A stretch of DNA of 64,000 bases from Branchinecta lynchi. Lineage: Eukaryota; Arthropoda; Branchiopoda; Anostraca; Branchinectidae. Below are positions 11,545-22,104 of the stretch, piece after piece. A model generated the notes under the pieces. That model ran no database searches. It was not told where the DNA came from and saw only the letters and a list, made by a program, of their open reading frames with translations. The stretch spans positions 3,162,001 to 3,226,000 of the forward strand of contig JAKZAP010000014.1 in the NCBI GenBank assembly GCA_023053575.1, read 5' to 3'. Each line of letters opens with the position of its first letter. Position 1 is the first letter of the stretch. The position numbers and the translations under genes were made by a program.

Positions 11545-11656
11545 ACCCGTATGGAAATAAGTCAAGTCGTAAACAGTTGTTTCCATTAAAAAAAAAAAAA
11601 AGCAGTTGAGTTCAATAGGAACCAACTGTTTACGATCTGAATTATTTCCATACGGG
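11545..11656. mobile_element. Small foldback element
   Basis: CCCGTATGGAAATAA...CGTAAACAGTTG (left) and CAACTGTTTACG...TTATTTCCATACGGG (right) form a hairpin with ~34-bp arms around an A14-containing loop. There is no coding content. Confidence 0.65.
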
Positions 11657-11825
11657 AAGGACCCCTTGCAATATTTGCTCTGTAAGTTACATTAGACCTA
11701 CTTCAAAACAGATGAATACCTTAAAACTAGGCCCTGCTTTCAACCCCTACCCTAGATTTTTGCTGTTTTAGGCCTTTTTCCAAACCCATTGACTTCTAGC
11801 GACAACAGGAAAAAAGCATTTTTGG

Positions 11826-12330
11826 GCCCGAAAACGTAAGTGGAGGGATACCTATGACATCGCAAAAGTTGTCCATCCGTCCGTCCGTCTGTCCGCACGA
11901 CAACTCTCGATAGGAATGAGATATTTTGATGAAACGTCGTGTGAGGATTCTTGTATCAAGGGAAAGGTCGAGTTCGTGGACGGGCTCTGTAGCCCGTTAT
12001 TAGGGGTGGGCGAGGGTGTTCAAATTAAGTGGCAAAAAAAATATTTTTAAACAGCTAATGAGATAGAGATTAATCAGTAAGAAGACATGCTCAAAACGAT
12101 GATGAAAACCGTTTTCTCGTCAGACAAGTAGTTCGTCCGGAATCCGGCAAAACCCGGAAAGTTTGTTGAAAAGAAAAGTTTTATCTGAAGTTGATTAGAT
12201 GTCCGATTTAGGGGTAAGAAGATGTGCTGAATCCGTACATATAGTTTTTCCATTAGAACAAGACCAAAGGTTTCGACTGGATCTCAAAAACGTAATATTT
12301 GAGAACTGAGTCTTGTCTTTGCCAGACTCC
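11826..12330 (+). repeat. CCGTCYG repeat family, copy 2, with inverted end fragment
   Basis: It starts ACGTAAGTGGAGGGATACCT, followed by the CCGTCCGTCCGTCTGT block and the GGTCGAGTTCGTGGA / GGGCTCTGTAGCCC phrases. One TAGTTCGTCCGGAATCCGG module remains. From 12,251 a family end (CAAGACCAAAGGTTTCGACT) appears in inverted orientation, indicating rearrangement. Confidence 0.6.
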
Positions 12331-12571
12331 TTGAACATTTTATGATTAGAATTTAGAAACAGATTAAGGCCAAATATCTAACAATCTGTGAAAACCCAAG
12401 TTCGGATATGGATTCAGCATGTGTCTATTCTGAAGAAACTGATCGGAACTTCCTGCCTTACTTCAGCCAAATTTCCAGTTTCCGCCGAACTCCAAACGAA
12501 CTACTTACAACGGCCAAAAATTAAGTTCAGAAACGAATCCAGCGTATCTTCTTACCCCTATGTCGAACATA

Positions 12572-12869
12572 CCCGTTGAAAAATTTATCTCAAAATAGTA
12601 CTATGAAGTAGTACGGAAAAGTAGCACGCAGTACTAACGATGCTACTACATGCTTCTACTTCAAGGCTACCGTGTTACTGCATACTACTATATGCTACTA
12701 TTAGCAAGACTGGATGCTACTATGGCAAGACAGGATGCTACTGGATACTACTACATAAGATTGGGGCAAACCAGTCTGGGGCACATTAAATGATGGTATT
12801 ATTTGCTATGACATAATATTACATGCAACGTTTTCGTACTACTACGCAGGCTACAAATTTTTCATCGGG
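12572..12869. mobile_element. TA-flanked MITE with CCCGATGAAAAATTT ends, copy 1
   Basis: The ends are CCCGTTGAAAAATTTATC and AAATTTTTCATCGGG, with TA at 12,570-12,571 and 12,870-12,871. The interior is rich in TACTACTA/TAGTAGT phrases. A second copy lies at 27,508-27,820. TA flanks suggest a Tc1/mariner-type MITE. There is no coding content. Confidence 0.7.
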
Positions 12870-12904
12870 TATAATCAACTTCAAATAAAACTTTATCACG
12901 CTAT

Positions 12905-13400
12905 ATCAATCAATCAATCAATTTTATTCCAGTAAAAAATTACCGTATCACAAAGAAACAAGGAAAAAAGAAGAAGACAAAAAAGAACGAACGCGGCAAC
13001 AAATGCAAATATCACATGGACAAAAAAGCAAAAATACCTGACCAGGCTCATACAACTTCTGCCAAATTGGCAGAGAGGCGGAGCCATGGAGAACAGAGCA
13101 TTTTGATGTAATCATTATCAGATTCAAGTAAACGCTGTTTAAGCGAAGTTTTACACGATAGGTGGAGTTGGGAGAAATTGAGTACACAGAAATCATCGAA
13201 AACCTCAGTCGCACTTGCTGATCGAGGTATCTTGTGAAGATATCGAAAAATATCATTATAAGCCATATGTGTTTCCGGGTTAAGAGACATGTAACATGTG
13301 CGGCAATCCTCACCACATCTGTGCATTCCCCTTTTTTGTCCGAATTTGTGTTCCTATAGTAGAAGCTTTTCAAAATATACACAAACTCTAGTTATTATTT
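12905..13400 (-). mobile_element. Probable LINE 3' end with (TTGA)n tail
   Basis: On the minus strand the segment ends in a (TTGA)4 tract at 12,905-12,921, the kind of short-repeat tail left by CR1/L2-like retrotransposons. A 92-codon frame (13,048-13,326) lies upstream in the expected direction. It has a CGEDCRTC Cys cluster near its start but no motif I can assign to a reverse transcriptase. The class call rests mainly on the tail. Confidence 0.4.
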
Positions 13401-15617
13401 TCCAGTTAGTGTTTTGTAGGATCCAGGGAGAGCAAGCTCAATCCCATTTAGATAAGCAAATCAGAGAACTAGGAAACTCCCACACACATGAAACCAACTC
13501 TTGGGGATTCATCACGCCAAACAAGGCTAATGACACAATACAATAAAAGCTGAATTATAAATGAACATTAAAGTAAGAAATTCCGAGAAAAGTTAATAAA
13601 TGTGAAGAAAAATGAAAAAAATCAAGCAAATGTAGTGTAGAGAAAAGGTGTTAAAATAGCATATACAAAAAAAGAGATAAACAGGATAGTGTAGGTGATG
13701 CAAAACAGATTGGCATGTTGTAATCAGTTACAGTCTAGACCGGTGGCGCAGCCGATGGTAGCCTAAGTGGAAACGTAGTCACCTGGCTAAGTCATAGTTA
13801 GGGAAGGAATTGACGAACGAAAAGTTACTACGCGGCAAAACAAGAGACCGTCTACAGTTAGATAGTGTTAAAAGAACCATAAACACGCTTAAATCTATAT
13901 ATGTCCCTAAGCTTCCATATGCATACTACTTCGAACTGAAGAATAAGACACTCCCTCACACATGGAAACGTCGTTACGGAATCTCTCCCGCCAGGTAAGG
14001 CATAACACACAACACGACAAAAGCTCGTGATTGAAGAAATTCTTGAAAGCTACTTTGACCCACTTAAAGCACACCTCACACTACTAACTGTTTAATTTTC
14101 AATATTCAAAACTATATGAATACTATAAAGCTAGGCTCTGCTTTTGACAAACTGTCCACGGCCTTGCCTTTTTTAAGCCTTTTCGCAGTCCTATCGACTC
14201 GGCAAAAATCATAAAACCAGTTTTACGCATAAATAGCATGATCCGCGAACACTCATCCGGAGCATAATGCACATGGAAACTAGCGACGGAAACAAGTGCA
14301 AAGATTAAGGAGATGTCTTTTATCCCAGTAGTGGCTGTAAATACATCCGTCCACAATTAATATCTTTCGAAGAGCCTTAACACACACTTATATCCATACG
14401 CATACTACACAACTGAAGAATAAGACATTCCCACAGAAACCAAACCGTCATCTGGGGATCTCTCCCGGTGGGGATAAGACATAATGACGCGTTTGTCAAA
14501 ACGACAAAAGCTCGTGATTGAATAACCATTAGTCAGAGAGCTGGGACTAACGGGCCGCTTTCTTGCAGATAAATGGTAGTTCTTTGTCCAGTCAAACCCC
14601 TTCATCGGGCTTCATCGGGCAGCGACAATAATTCACAAATTGGAATCTGATCCAATTACAGTCCATGGGTTTGCGAGGGGGCGCAGCCTTGACGACTGGG
14701 TGTATATGCCAGGCCCTGTTTTTTGTGTTTGAAGATTATGCTGTAAATAAGAGGTCCATAGGCCTGCTGCGAAAGGGACGAATTCGCTGCTCCTATGACT
14801 ATGTAGATTGTTCATTTTCTTTTGTTCATTGTACAATTTTCTCTTTATGCTGTCGTTTTTATTTCTTCTATTGTTTTGTTGGATGAGTTTTGCAATGTGG
14901 GGTTTAAAGGGAGCAAGTCTAGAGGAAGTTGTGTGTCATTGAATGAAATAAATGGGAAAACATAGGTTGCCGCATTTAGCATTAGCCTACTGATTGGGCT
15001 TAAAAGTTCGGCCTTAATCCGGAAAATATCCTTGAATTTGGTAAAGTTCAGGGTAAAGTTAATTCTGATGTCAAAAGAGCTGAGATACGAGAACGGACCA
15101 GGAACTGCTCCCCCTCCAGCAAAAAAAAAACGCTCGTGGTGTACACAGCTAGGGCAAGCCACGAATCCTTATTTTATCCCTTTGAACGTTCATCCCAAGA
15201 AGTAATTTCACATTCTTAAATCATGGGAACACGAGGGGTCGAAAAGGGCCCCCAAAAAACTGGTTCACATGGGGAAATTTAAATAACAAAACACCGCGCA
15301 GGTGGGCTCGGAACAAAGGTGTAAAAAAGAAAGTATCCGGATGGGATCGAGGGGTTGAATAGATGCAACTTTACGTAAGGGGTAGACTTAATAACAGCAA
15401 TCGGGCGCGAAATTGGTCGATAGGCCTATTAACTAATCGCATGGGAGGAGTCAGATTTTTCGTTGTTCTGGCGGGACATACCTACCCTGTCACAGAAGGG
15501 GGTGAGCGTGAAGTTAGGATTTCCGGGGTAGGCCTAATGCGGTTTGTCAGGACATGCGCACAGGATACCCTTTGGCTCACCCCTCACTGTTTACAGATCG
15601 GAGGATAATTGCAGATG
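13401..15617. repeat. Repeat-derived stretch, no supported gene
   Basis: Three diverged copies of a ~130-bp block (about 13,430-13,555; 13,930-14,035; 14,400-14,525) share CTCCCACACA, GGGATYTCTCCCG, AAGRCATAA and ACAAAAGCTCGTGATTGA phrases. A second copy of dispersed family A occupies 14,066-14,320. The remaining sequence to 15,617 has only short frames with no recognisable product. Confidence 0.5.
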
Positions 15618-15625
15618 CTAACCAG

Positions 15626-15798
15626 CAAGGCCGTACCCAGGGGGGTTAGGGGGTTGCCCCCCCCCCCCCCGAAACATACACAAATAATCATTTGTATAGG
15701 CTTTTCCCTCTGATCTATGTGTTTTATGTATTTTTGTGTCCGACCAGCAGGCAACCCCCCCCCCCACCCCCCGAAATAGATTCTTGGATACGGGCCTG
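15626..15798 (-). mobile_element. hAT-type MITE, poly-G/C family, copy 5
   Basis: The ends are CAAGGCCGTACCCAGG and GGATACGGGCCTG. Perfect 8-bp duplications CTAACCAG lie at 15,618-15,625 and 15,799-15,806. Confidence 0.88.
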
Positions 15799-16499
15799 CT
15801 AACCAGTGAGACTTAGCCTTAGCGGCCCAAGATTGAACCAACCTCGTTGTGAGATACTTCGATTGCCTGCTATTATGTGGGGATACGAATTGCGACTGGA
15901 AGACGAGAACCTTATAGACCACGTAGCCTATCGTCTCATTCAAGCTTAACTACCAGGTCTTCATGAACTTATTTGAATCTGGATCACACAATTATATTAA
16001 TCACAACATGCCTGTGTACGAACAGTCTGGTTACGTCTGACAGATCGATCTTCCATCATACTAGCCTATTTTCCACATAACACAACGAAAACATGATTTT
16101 GATTATTAATATTAAAGCCCAAACCTATCCTTGTTTTGTAAGTGGACCCAAGTCCCCCACCCCCCACCTACTACGACAAAAAAATCGCAATGTCGGATTC
16201 CTAAAATCCGAACCCGATCCTGGTTGGTAATTGGATCCACGTCCGAATTCCCCGCTCCTCTGAACGCCCAAATAATAAAAATTCACTGGGAATGAAGAAC
16301 TGACAGATTCTTTCATAGAAATGCAGTAATATGAAACTCCTCAAAAGCGTTGGAGGGGGTAGTAAGCATTTGTTCATGGATGGCGACAACGCAGGCTTGG
16401 CGCACTGTCGTCATAAAAGATAAACCAAGGATCAGGGGTGGCCTGAAGCACTCAGGCCAGGGGGGGTGAGACCCCTTATTTAAACGACTCTTGGATCGC

Positions 16500-16740
16500 A
16501 ATATACGACTCGCACGTACCGACAAAAATGAATTGTTGCCACTTTGCGGCAACGGCGCACGTCCCCGCCAACAAATAATAGGGCCGGTGTAAAACTAGCT
16601 GCAGTGCATCGGCTGAAATTATTCTTGTAATTAAAATTTATTTATACATACATTCATAACCTCAGCTTTACATTTCAGCTTTCGGTAGAGAGGAAAGCTT
16701 TCAACGCCTGTACACCCTGGGCAAATTAAAGCAAGCGCCG
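16500..16740. repeat. Dispersed repeat family B, copy 1 (second copy 43,980-44,215)
   Basis: Blocks TTGCCRCTTYGYGGCAACGGCG, CCGGTGTAAAACTARCTG, ATGCATCRG and CATTTCAG occur in the same order at 43,980-44,215. Both copies lie next to a G-rich CAGGGG end, so they may be the interior of a larger hAT-like element. Confidence 0.5.
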
Positions 16741-16837
16741 CAAGCGAATTTGTTTTAATCTGCCTTCGTCTGGCAAGTTAAGCGAGCCAGTACGGATCAC
16801 ATGGGAGTAGAACAGGTAGCCAAATTGCTGCCACCAT

Positions 16838-17161
16838 CAGGGGCGTCACGTCTGGGGTGGGGGACGCCCCCCCCCCCTTCCAATGTTGTTAGCCTGTCGG
16901 TGAAAAAACGATTTTTCTTAAATACCGTCGATTTTTTCTAGGAAACAGTCGTTTTCTTAAGAACAGTCGGCTTTTCGTGCAAATAGTAATTTTTTCTTAA
17001 AAACAGTCTTTTTCTTCAAACATCAGTAAGTTTTTCGTCAAATCAGTCGTTTTTTCTGAACAACAGGCGGTATTCCTGCTAAGAACAGTCGGTAAAAATG
17101 ACCAGCCAGTCGGTAAATGCCTTGCCACCACCCCCAAACATTTTGGCTAGTAACGCCTCTG
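16838..17161. mobile_element. hAT-type MITE, CAGTCGG family, copy 1
   Basis: The ends are CAGGGGCGTCACGTC and GCTAGTAACGCCTCTG. The flanks GCCACCAT and GCCCCCAC match at 6 of 8 bases. The interior contains a run of about eight degenerate CAGTCGTTTTTTC / AACAGTCGG units with 25-35 bp spacing. It has no coding content. The better-preserved copy is at 33,845-34,156. Confidence 0.7.
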
Positions 17162-17626
17162 GCCCCCACGAATCACGTCTTCGACCTATCCGGGTTATGA
17201 AACCTGGATTAATTTTTTTAAACATTTTTTTTCTAAACGACTCAGATTGTTTTTGATTAAAATCTATGTCCGGAACCTCGACGAGATCAAAATAAACGAC
17301 TGATATGACTTAGCCAAAGGCAGGGGGGTGAATCACCCCCCCTCACCCCCCCCCCCCCCCCTTCGGGCCACCCCTGCCAAGGATGCGTAACACATACGTA
17401 AAACACATGGGATGTTACTTACAATTTTTCAAACGTTACGCATAACAGCTGATGACGTGGTGATGACAAACAAAAACGTCAGCTTATGTTTTTTGGCGGT
17501 TTCGGCTCTTCCTGTATGCATAACGTTTTAACGCGTAACATACGAAAATCATAACAGCCAGCATCCTAAGTGTTATCTCTTGAAACCGCACATCCTTGTG
17601 TTATCTGATATGAGCCTTCTGACAGC
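17162..17626. other. No supported gene
   Basis: It contains C-rich runs at 17,334-17,361. A stretch (17,520-17,626: AACGCGTAACATAC, CGCACATCCTTGTGTTATCT) is similar to 33,745-33,840, where it flanks another transposon, so it is another dispersed repeat. Confidence 0.5.
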
Positions 17627-17953
17627 TTACCAGGGAGATTTATTCAAACAATGTTTACAACGGATACGTCAGCTATGATTTTTCATCAGCGATATTTCGG
17701 CCCTTCTTGGCAAGGGTCCTCGTCAGGCTGTCAATCTTCTGGTTCAACTTCGGGGAAGGAAACAAACCTGTAGATTACAGGTTTGTTTCCTTCCCCGAAG
17801 TTGAACCAGAAGATTGACAGCCTGACGAGGACCCTTGCCAAGAAGGGCCGAAATATCGCTGATGAAAAATCATAGCTGACGTATCCGTTGTAAACATTGT
17901 TTGAATAAATGTTTCAAAGTCAGCTTGGGCTCAAAGAATATTTACCAGGGAGA
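17627..17953. mobile_element. Inverted-dimer insertion flanked by 12-bp direct repeats
   Basis: The arms 17,638-17,772 and 17,776-17,910 are perfect reverse complements (135 bp each) around a 3-base centre. The whole is flanked by the 12-bp direct repeat TTACCAGGGAGA at 17,627-17,638 and 17,942-17,953, so it went in as one event. Each arm carries the family core CTGACGAGG..CCTTGCC..AAGAAGGGCCGAAA. Other members are at 35,489-36,023, 45,856-46,061 and 51,140-51,317, with fragments at 18,655 and 29,405. Variable 10-13 bp target duplications and inverted double copies fit Penelope-like retroelements, though no GIY-YIG or RT frame is present. Confidence 0.8.
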
Positions 17954-18464
17954 ACACGCCTGTAGCCTATCTATCATAAGTCGGCCGACAACTGTCAATT
18001 AGTGCTCAGTATCAAGACAAAGAGTAGCTTTTTTATCCCTAAATTTGTACATATTTTCAACAAAGAGGTTTAGTCATTCTTGCGTGTGTCTCATTTTTAT
18101 ATTTTTGTATTAGGCCATATTTAGTTTGAATTATTTATCTTGATATTATGTCAGACATTACTGATTTGCCTTCATGTATATTGACGTATTCAACACGCCA
18201 TTTGGCCCCAAGCCACGATATGTGTTGATATTTGAAATAAATTGAAACTAAAACCTGAAACTAAAGCTATCAAATGATGATTAGAAAATTAAAAATAAAA
18301 CATAATCAGGAGGCACGAGATCTCAAGGGGGTATAATAGGGATTATAAATGTAATTTAATTTTAATTTATTGTTCTCACATTCACGCGCTTTTTGCCATA
18401 TCTCAGTTTTAAAGAATGTTGTCGTGTTTATTTACATTGTTTTGTTTAAGTGTTTTAATATGTA

Positions 18465-18540
18465 TATTTTACTTTTGTATTTTATTCATACTCCGCTGTT
18501 ACGCAAAAAGCGGGTCATAAATAAATAAATAAAAAAATAA
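18465..18540 (+). mobile_element. LINE 3' tail (GCGGGT hairpin, (AAAT)n)
   Basis: CATACTCCGCTGTT...AAAAAGCGGGTCATAAATAAATAAAT is the same 3' tail seen at 21,138-21,190 and behind the LINE coding remnant at 33,140-33,619. CCGCT and AGCGGG can pair. It is the extreme 3' end of a 5'-truncated non-LTR element. Confidence 0.65.
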
Positions 18541-18654
18541 AAAGTATTGAGCGTGTAACATAAACATCCGTTCTCTCTAAAGGGATAGCCTACGTCACAC
18601 ATTCTGATTCTAGGGATATTCTGGCACAGGTTTCACAGGTTTCGTACTTGTAGC

Positions 18655-18897
18655 ATGAGTCTGAAGAAGACCCTTGCCAAGAAGGGCCAAAAAGAATAAA
18701 AATTGTGGGACGTATTCGTTTAGCGCAGTCAAATACGACCCACAGTTGGCTTCGGCCGAAGCGAATATGTATCCATTCTCCAGGGACGTATCCAGGGGGG
18801 GATAGGGGGTACTCCCTCCCCCCCCCCCGAAACGTACAAAAATGTTGTTTATTTGATAGGCTTTAACCTCTGATCCATATCTTTTGTGTACTTTTTG
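18655..18897. mobile_element. Fragments of the inverted-dimer family and of the poly-G/C hAT MITE (copy 6)
   Basis: From 18,655 the phrase GAAGACCCTTGCCAAGAAGGGCC marks a single-arm fragment of the inverted-dimer family. From about 18,782 a minus-oriented poly-G/C MITE starts (ACGTATCCAGGGGG, GAAACGTACAAAAATG, TAGGCTTTAACCTCTGATCC). It is truncated at about 18,897, before its right end. Confidence 0.6.
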
Positions 18898-18899
18898 CA

Positions 18900-21130
18900 A
18901 AGATAAAGAATCGGCTTAGTTGGGCCTCAATCAGTTAAATTAAAATATCACTAGGCTGATTTGTTGGAGAAAAAAAAAACTGCCATAATTTCATAACTGC
19001 CAAATAAGGAATCTTGCTCAGTCGGCTTAACTGCCCCTCATTCCGTAAAGATAGGTTTTCACTTGATCAATTTGCTAAAGCTGACAAAATTTGACAAAAA
19101 TCGCTGGAATTTCGATGGTGTTCTTCAGAAAGGAAATATTTGTCTGTGCATTTCGGGGGCTATCTGAACAAATCGAAGCCCACGACGCGTCAACACCTCG
19201 GTCAACACTAGCTGTTGATCGTACTAGTCGCGTTTTTGATCGAAGTTTGAAGTTACCTTCAAATTTAAAGATCTCTGCTTAATTACCGTTTTTGGTCGCC
19301 GGTCACAGTTCCTTCGTCGTTCAAACTCTGACCGTCGAACTTCGTGCGCTAGCAAGTTCGAAATTTGCTTGAATCGTCGACGAAACGTCGACCTGGCAAG
19401 GATCGCCGGAGTCGTAAAAACACTAATTAAGCAAACGGTGAACTTCGACGGCGTTTAAAAACGGAAATTAAGCAACCGGCTAAGCGAACGGCGAACAAAA
19501 CTTCGATAAAAAATTCAACTACTGACTGAAGTAATATCAAGAATAAATAATTTTTTCCCTTATTTATTCTTGGTAATATTTCCTAAGATCGTATTGACAT
19601 CTCGGTTACGGTTACCATCATTTTTTTGTAACCATACTCCGTGTCATACAGGAGGGATAGCTGAAATAACCTCGAATTTGCCGCGACATTAATAAAATGA
19701 AATTTCCATGCTGTCTTGACAGTCTATAGGCAATTTGTTCTGAAATCTGATTTGTTAACAGTTTTATTCCCCAAACTATTCGAAATTTATACTTTTTCTT
19801 TGTTTTGAACCTGTTTAAAAAAAGAATTTTCTGGTTACTAACTTTTTTAACTGTATTAAATCATGGCATAGAATTCGAGCTCAGGCAGGAATGAGTTGAT
19901 TCTGCTTGGAAATATAAATATTTAAGTAAAATTATCTTCCAATATGTTAACCATTGTATCAGCTTCAGTCTAGTATTTTGTCATATTTTCAAGTTCTTGT
20001 TAGGCCAGATAGATTTCTTTGAAGGGAGGACTCTGGAAATCTGAAATCTTGTTTGAGGTTGGGTACTTCTCCTGTACCGAGACGGTTATAAATCCAATTA
20101 ATTTAATTTAGAAGGCTGAGAGAGGTCATTCGCTGCGCTGAGCGTCGCCCGGCGGGAGACCTAAGTTAACATACGAAAACTAAAACATATTTAAAAAACT
20201 TACCAGGTTCTTTCGCATATCCAAAGTCCGGAATCCAAAACTATCGCTATTCACATTCCCTTCCGTCGCGTTACCAATACGGCGCCAAGCTCGACCCAAC
20301 CTGGAAGAGATTGGCACTATTTGAGCAGAGTTCCGGGACCCAACGAAACGTAACCCGATACCAGACGCCAGGTTGAGTTGAAATTGCTGAAATCATGGGG
20401 ACGTTTTAGCCGACGGCTCCAGCGCATCAAATCGGAAGCACTTCTAAGCCGGAAGGGGAGACACCAAGGGGGGCACCCAAAGGCAAGGGGTGGCTCACTA
20501 GCCTACCTAGGTTGTACCTCACTACCCATTATTTCTAATCATCCTACACTCTCAGTGTTAAAAACGAGAGCCCATGTCAAATCGGATAATGACTTATCAG
20601 AAAGGGTTATTTAGTACAATAAAGGAAGTTAAATCCAAGGATTTAATATGGGAGCAAATCAGGGAGAAACCGTTATCAATCGACAGTAAATCCCAACCCA
20701 GCCATCATTATTCAAAACTAAGAGAAACTGAATCCACTCGTCAGTCCATCCCACCCGCTAATAGATTTTTCAGTAGGACAGGTTACGCATTGTAGTTTAC
20801 TGGTCACCCTTTCTGCTTGAAAACATGGCTGATGGCTGCAAAAAGTTGCATAACAATGTAAAATAAAAGATCGAAAGAGATAGACACTGTCACATATTTA
20901 GCCTTTTTTTCAGGTTTGAGTCGTGACTTGGTTGGGGATGATTTAGACATTGCGAATTCTAGGATGCTTCCGGTTTAACTCCTTTGGGAAACTGTCCAAA
21001 CATAGCTTCGAGCAGAGCTTTCGCCAAATAACCTGTTCTACTGCGTGTGTTTTTTTCGTTTTTTATCTGCAATACGGAAGAGGTGAAACAGGCTTGAGTT
21101 TCCACATTAAGAGCTAACGTTGAATATTAA
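18900..21130. other. No supported gene; hairpin-rich stretch
   Basis: 19,277-19,295 (TGCTTAATTACCGTTTTT) pairs with 19,458-19,475, and GTAATATCAAGAATAAATAA pairs with TTATTTATTCTTGGTAATAT at 19,531-19,580, suggesting decayed foldback elements. A 78-codon frame (20,378-20,614) and a 73-codon frame (20,574-20,795) match nothing I know. Confidence 0.5.
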
Positions 21131-21133
21131 GTT

Positions 21134-21192
21134 ATGATATACTCCGCTGTTATCCAAAAAACGGGTCACAAATAAATAACAATAAATAAAAT
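21134..21192 (+). mobile_element. LINE 3' tail, second copy
   Basis: ATACTCCGCTGTTATCC...ACGGGTCACAAATAAATAAC is the same tail as at 18,489 and 33,680. No coding remnant is visible upstream. Confidence 0.6.
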
Positions 21193-21637
21193 ATCGGGTT
21201 ATTGCTTTGTCAGATAGGCTATTGAAAAAAGGTTCGAGGTTGTACATTAATATTTAAAAAAATCCTCGGAAAATCCATATTTTATTTCAATTGCAAAACT
21301 AACACATATGTGAGAAACCAACTTCGTAGATAGGGCTTGTCTACCAACACCGTGACAAATTTTAGTACTGATCTATGCGGTACAACTAAAAACGTGATAC
21401 CACAATATCAAATACCCACTCGCCAAATTAAATTCATACAACATGGACAAGAGAGGAAAAAAACACAAATAACCAGCTGAATGACACAAAATCAATCAAT
21501 CGCTCGCTCCAGAACGTGTCCAGACTCCAGAGGCATCTCACCTCCAAACATTCAAAAGTCATCGCTTTCCATAGGCTTACCTGTGATGTATATTATTGGC
21601 ATAATTTTGGTGTAGATTGGGTGCGACCCACGGGCAG

Positions 21638-21670
21638 ACCCCCCCCCCCCCCCCACACACACACACACAT
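21638..21670 (+). repeat. C run followed by (CA)n microsatellite
   Basis: A C15-type homopolymer passes directly into a (CA)8 tract, the same arrangement as at 3,213-3,250. Confidence 0.7.
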
Positions 21671-21884
21671 AAAATCCTGGACCCAGACCTACTGTCACTT
21701 ACTACGTTTTTCCAACAACAAAGAAAAGACAGACGAAATAAAACAAATAAACGGAGAACTAAGGATAACGGGATGGGTGCCCTTTCAACTTTTAAAAGTT
21801 AAAAATACTAGCTAAAAAACGTAGTTATATATATAGAATAATATAAAAATCTCGAAAGTCCTCTCAGACCTTAGCTCAACCGAG

Positions 21885-22104
21885 AACCCAGGGTTGGTCA
21901 CCAAAAGTAACTTCGTACACCCTGGAAAGTAAACCAAAAGTATCTCAAAGTAACCCGATGTAACCTAATGTAACCCAAAGTAAACAAATGTAACCCAATG
22001 CAATGTAACCCAATGTAACCAAAAGTAACCCAAAGTAACCCTTCGTAACCGAAAGTATCCTGAAGTAACTCGTATGCCCTGGTTCTTGGTGACCAACCCT
22101 GTCC
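21885..22104. repeat. 10-bp minisatellite (AGTAACCCAA) inside an inverted repeat
   Basis: About 17 units of a degenerate decamer (GTAACCCAAA, GTAACCCAAT) occupy 21,905-22,075. The array is bounded by CAGGGTTGGTCACCAA (21,889-21,904) and its complement TTGGTGACCAACCCTG (22,085-22,100), so it is probably the core of a small DNA transposon. Long minus-strand frames through it are decamer artefacts. Confidence 0.7.

Noticed and set aside
12948..13382. 144-codon minus-strand frame as a gene
   Set aside because: It runs in a competing frame over a probable LINE 3' end and has no conserved motif.
13740..13800. tRNA or tRNA-derived SINE (GGTGGCGCAG box-A-like phrase)
   Set aside because: No box B and no cloverleaf could be drawn.
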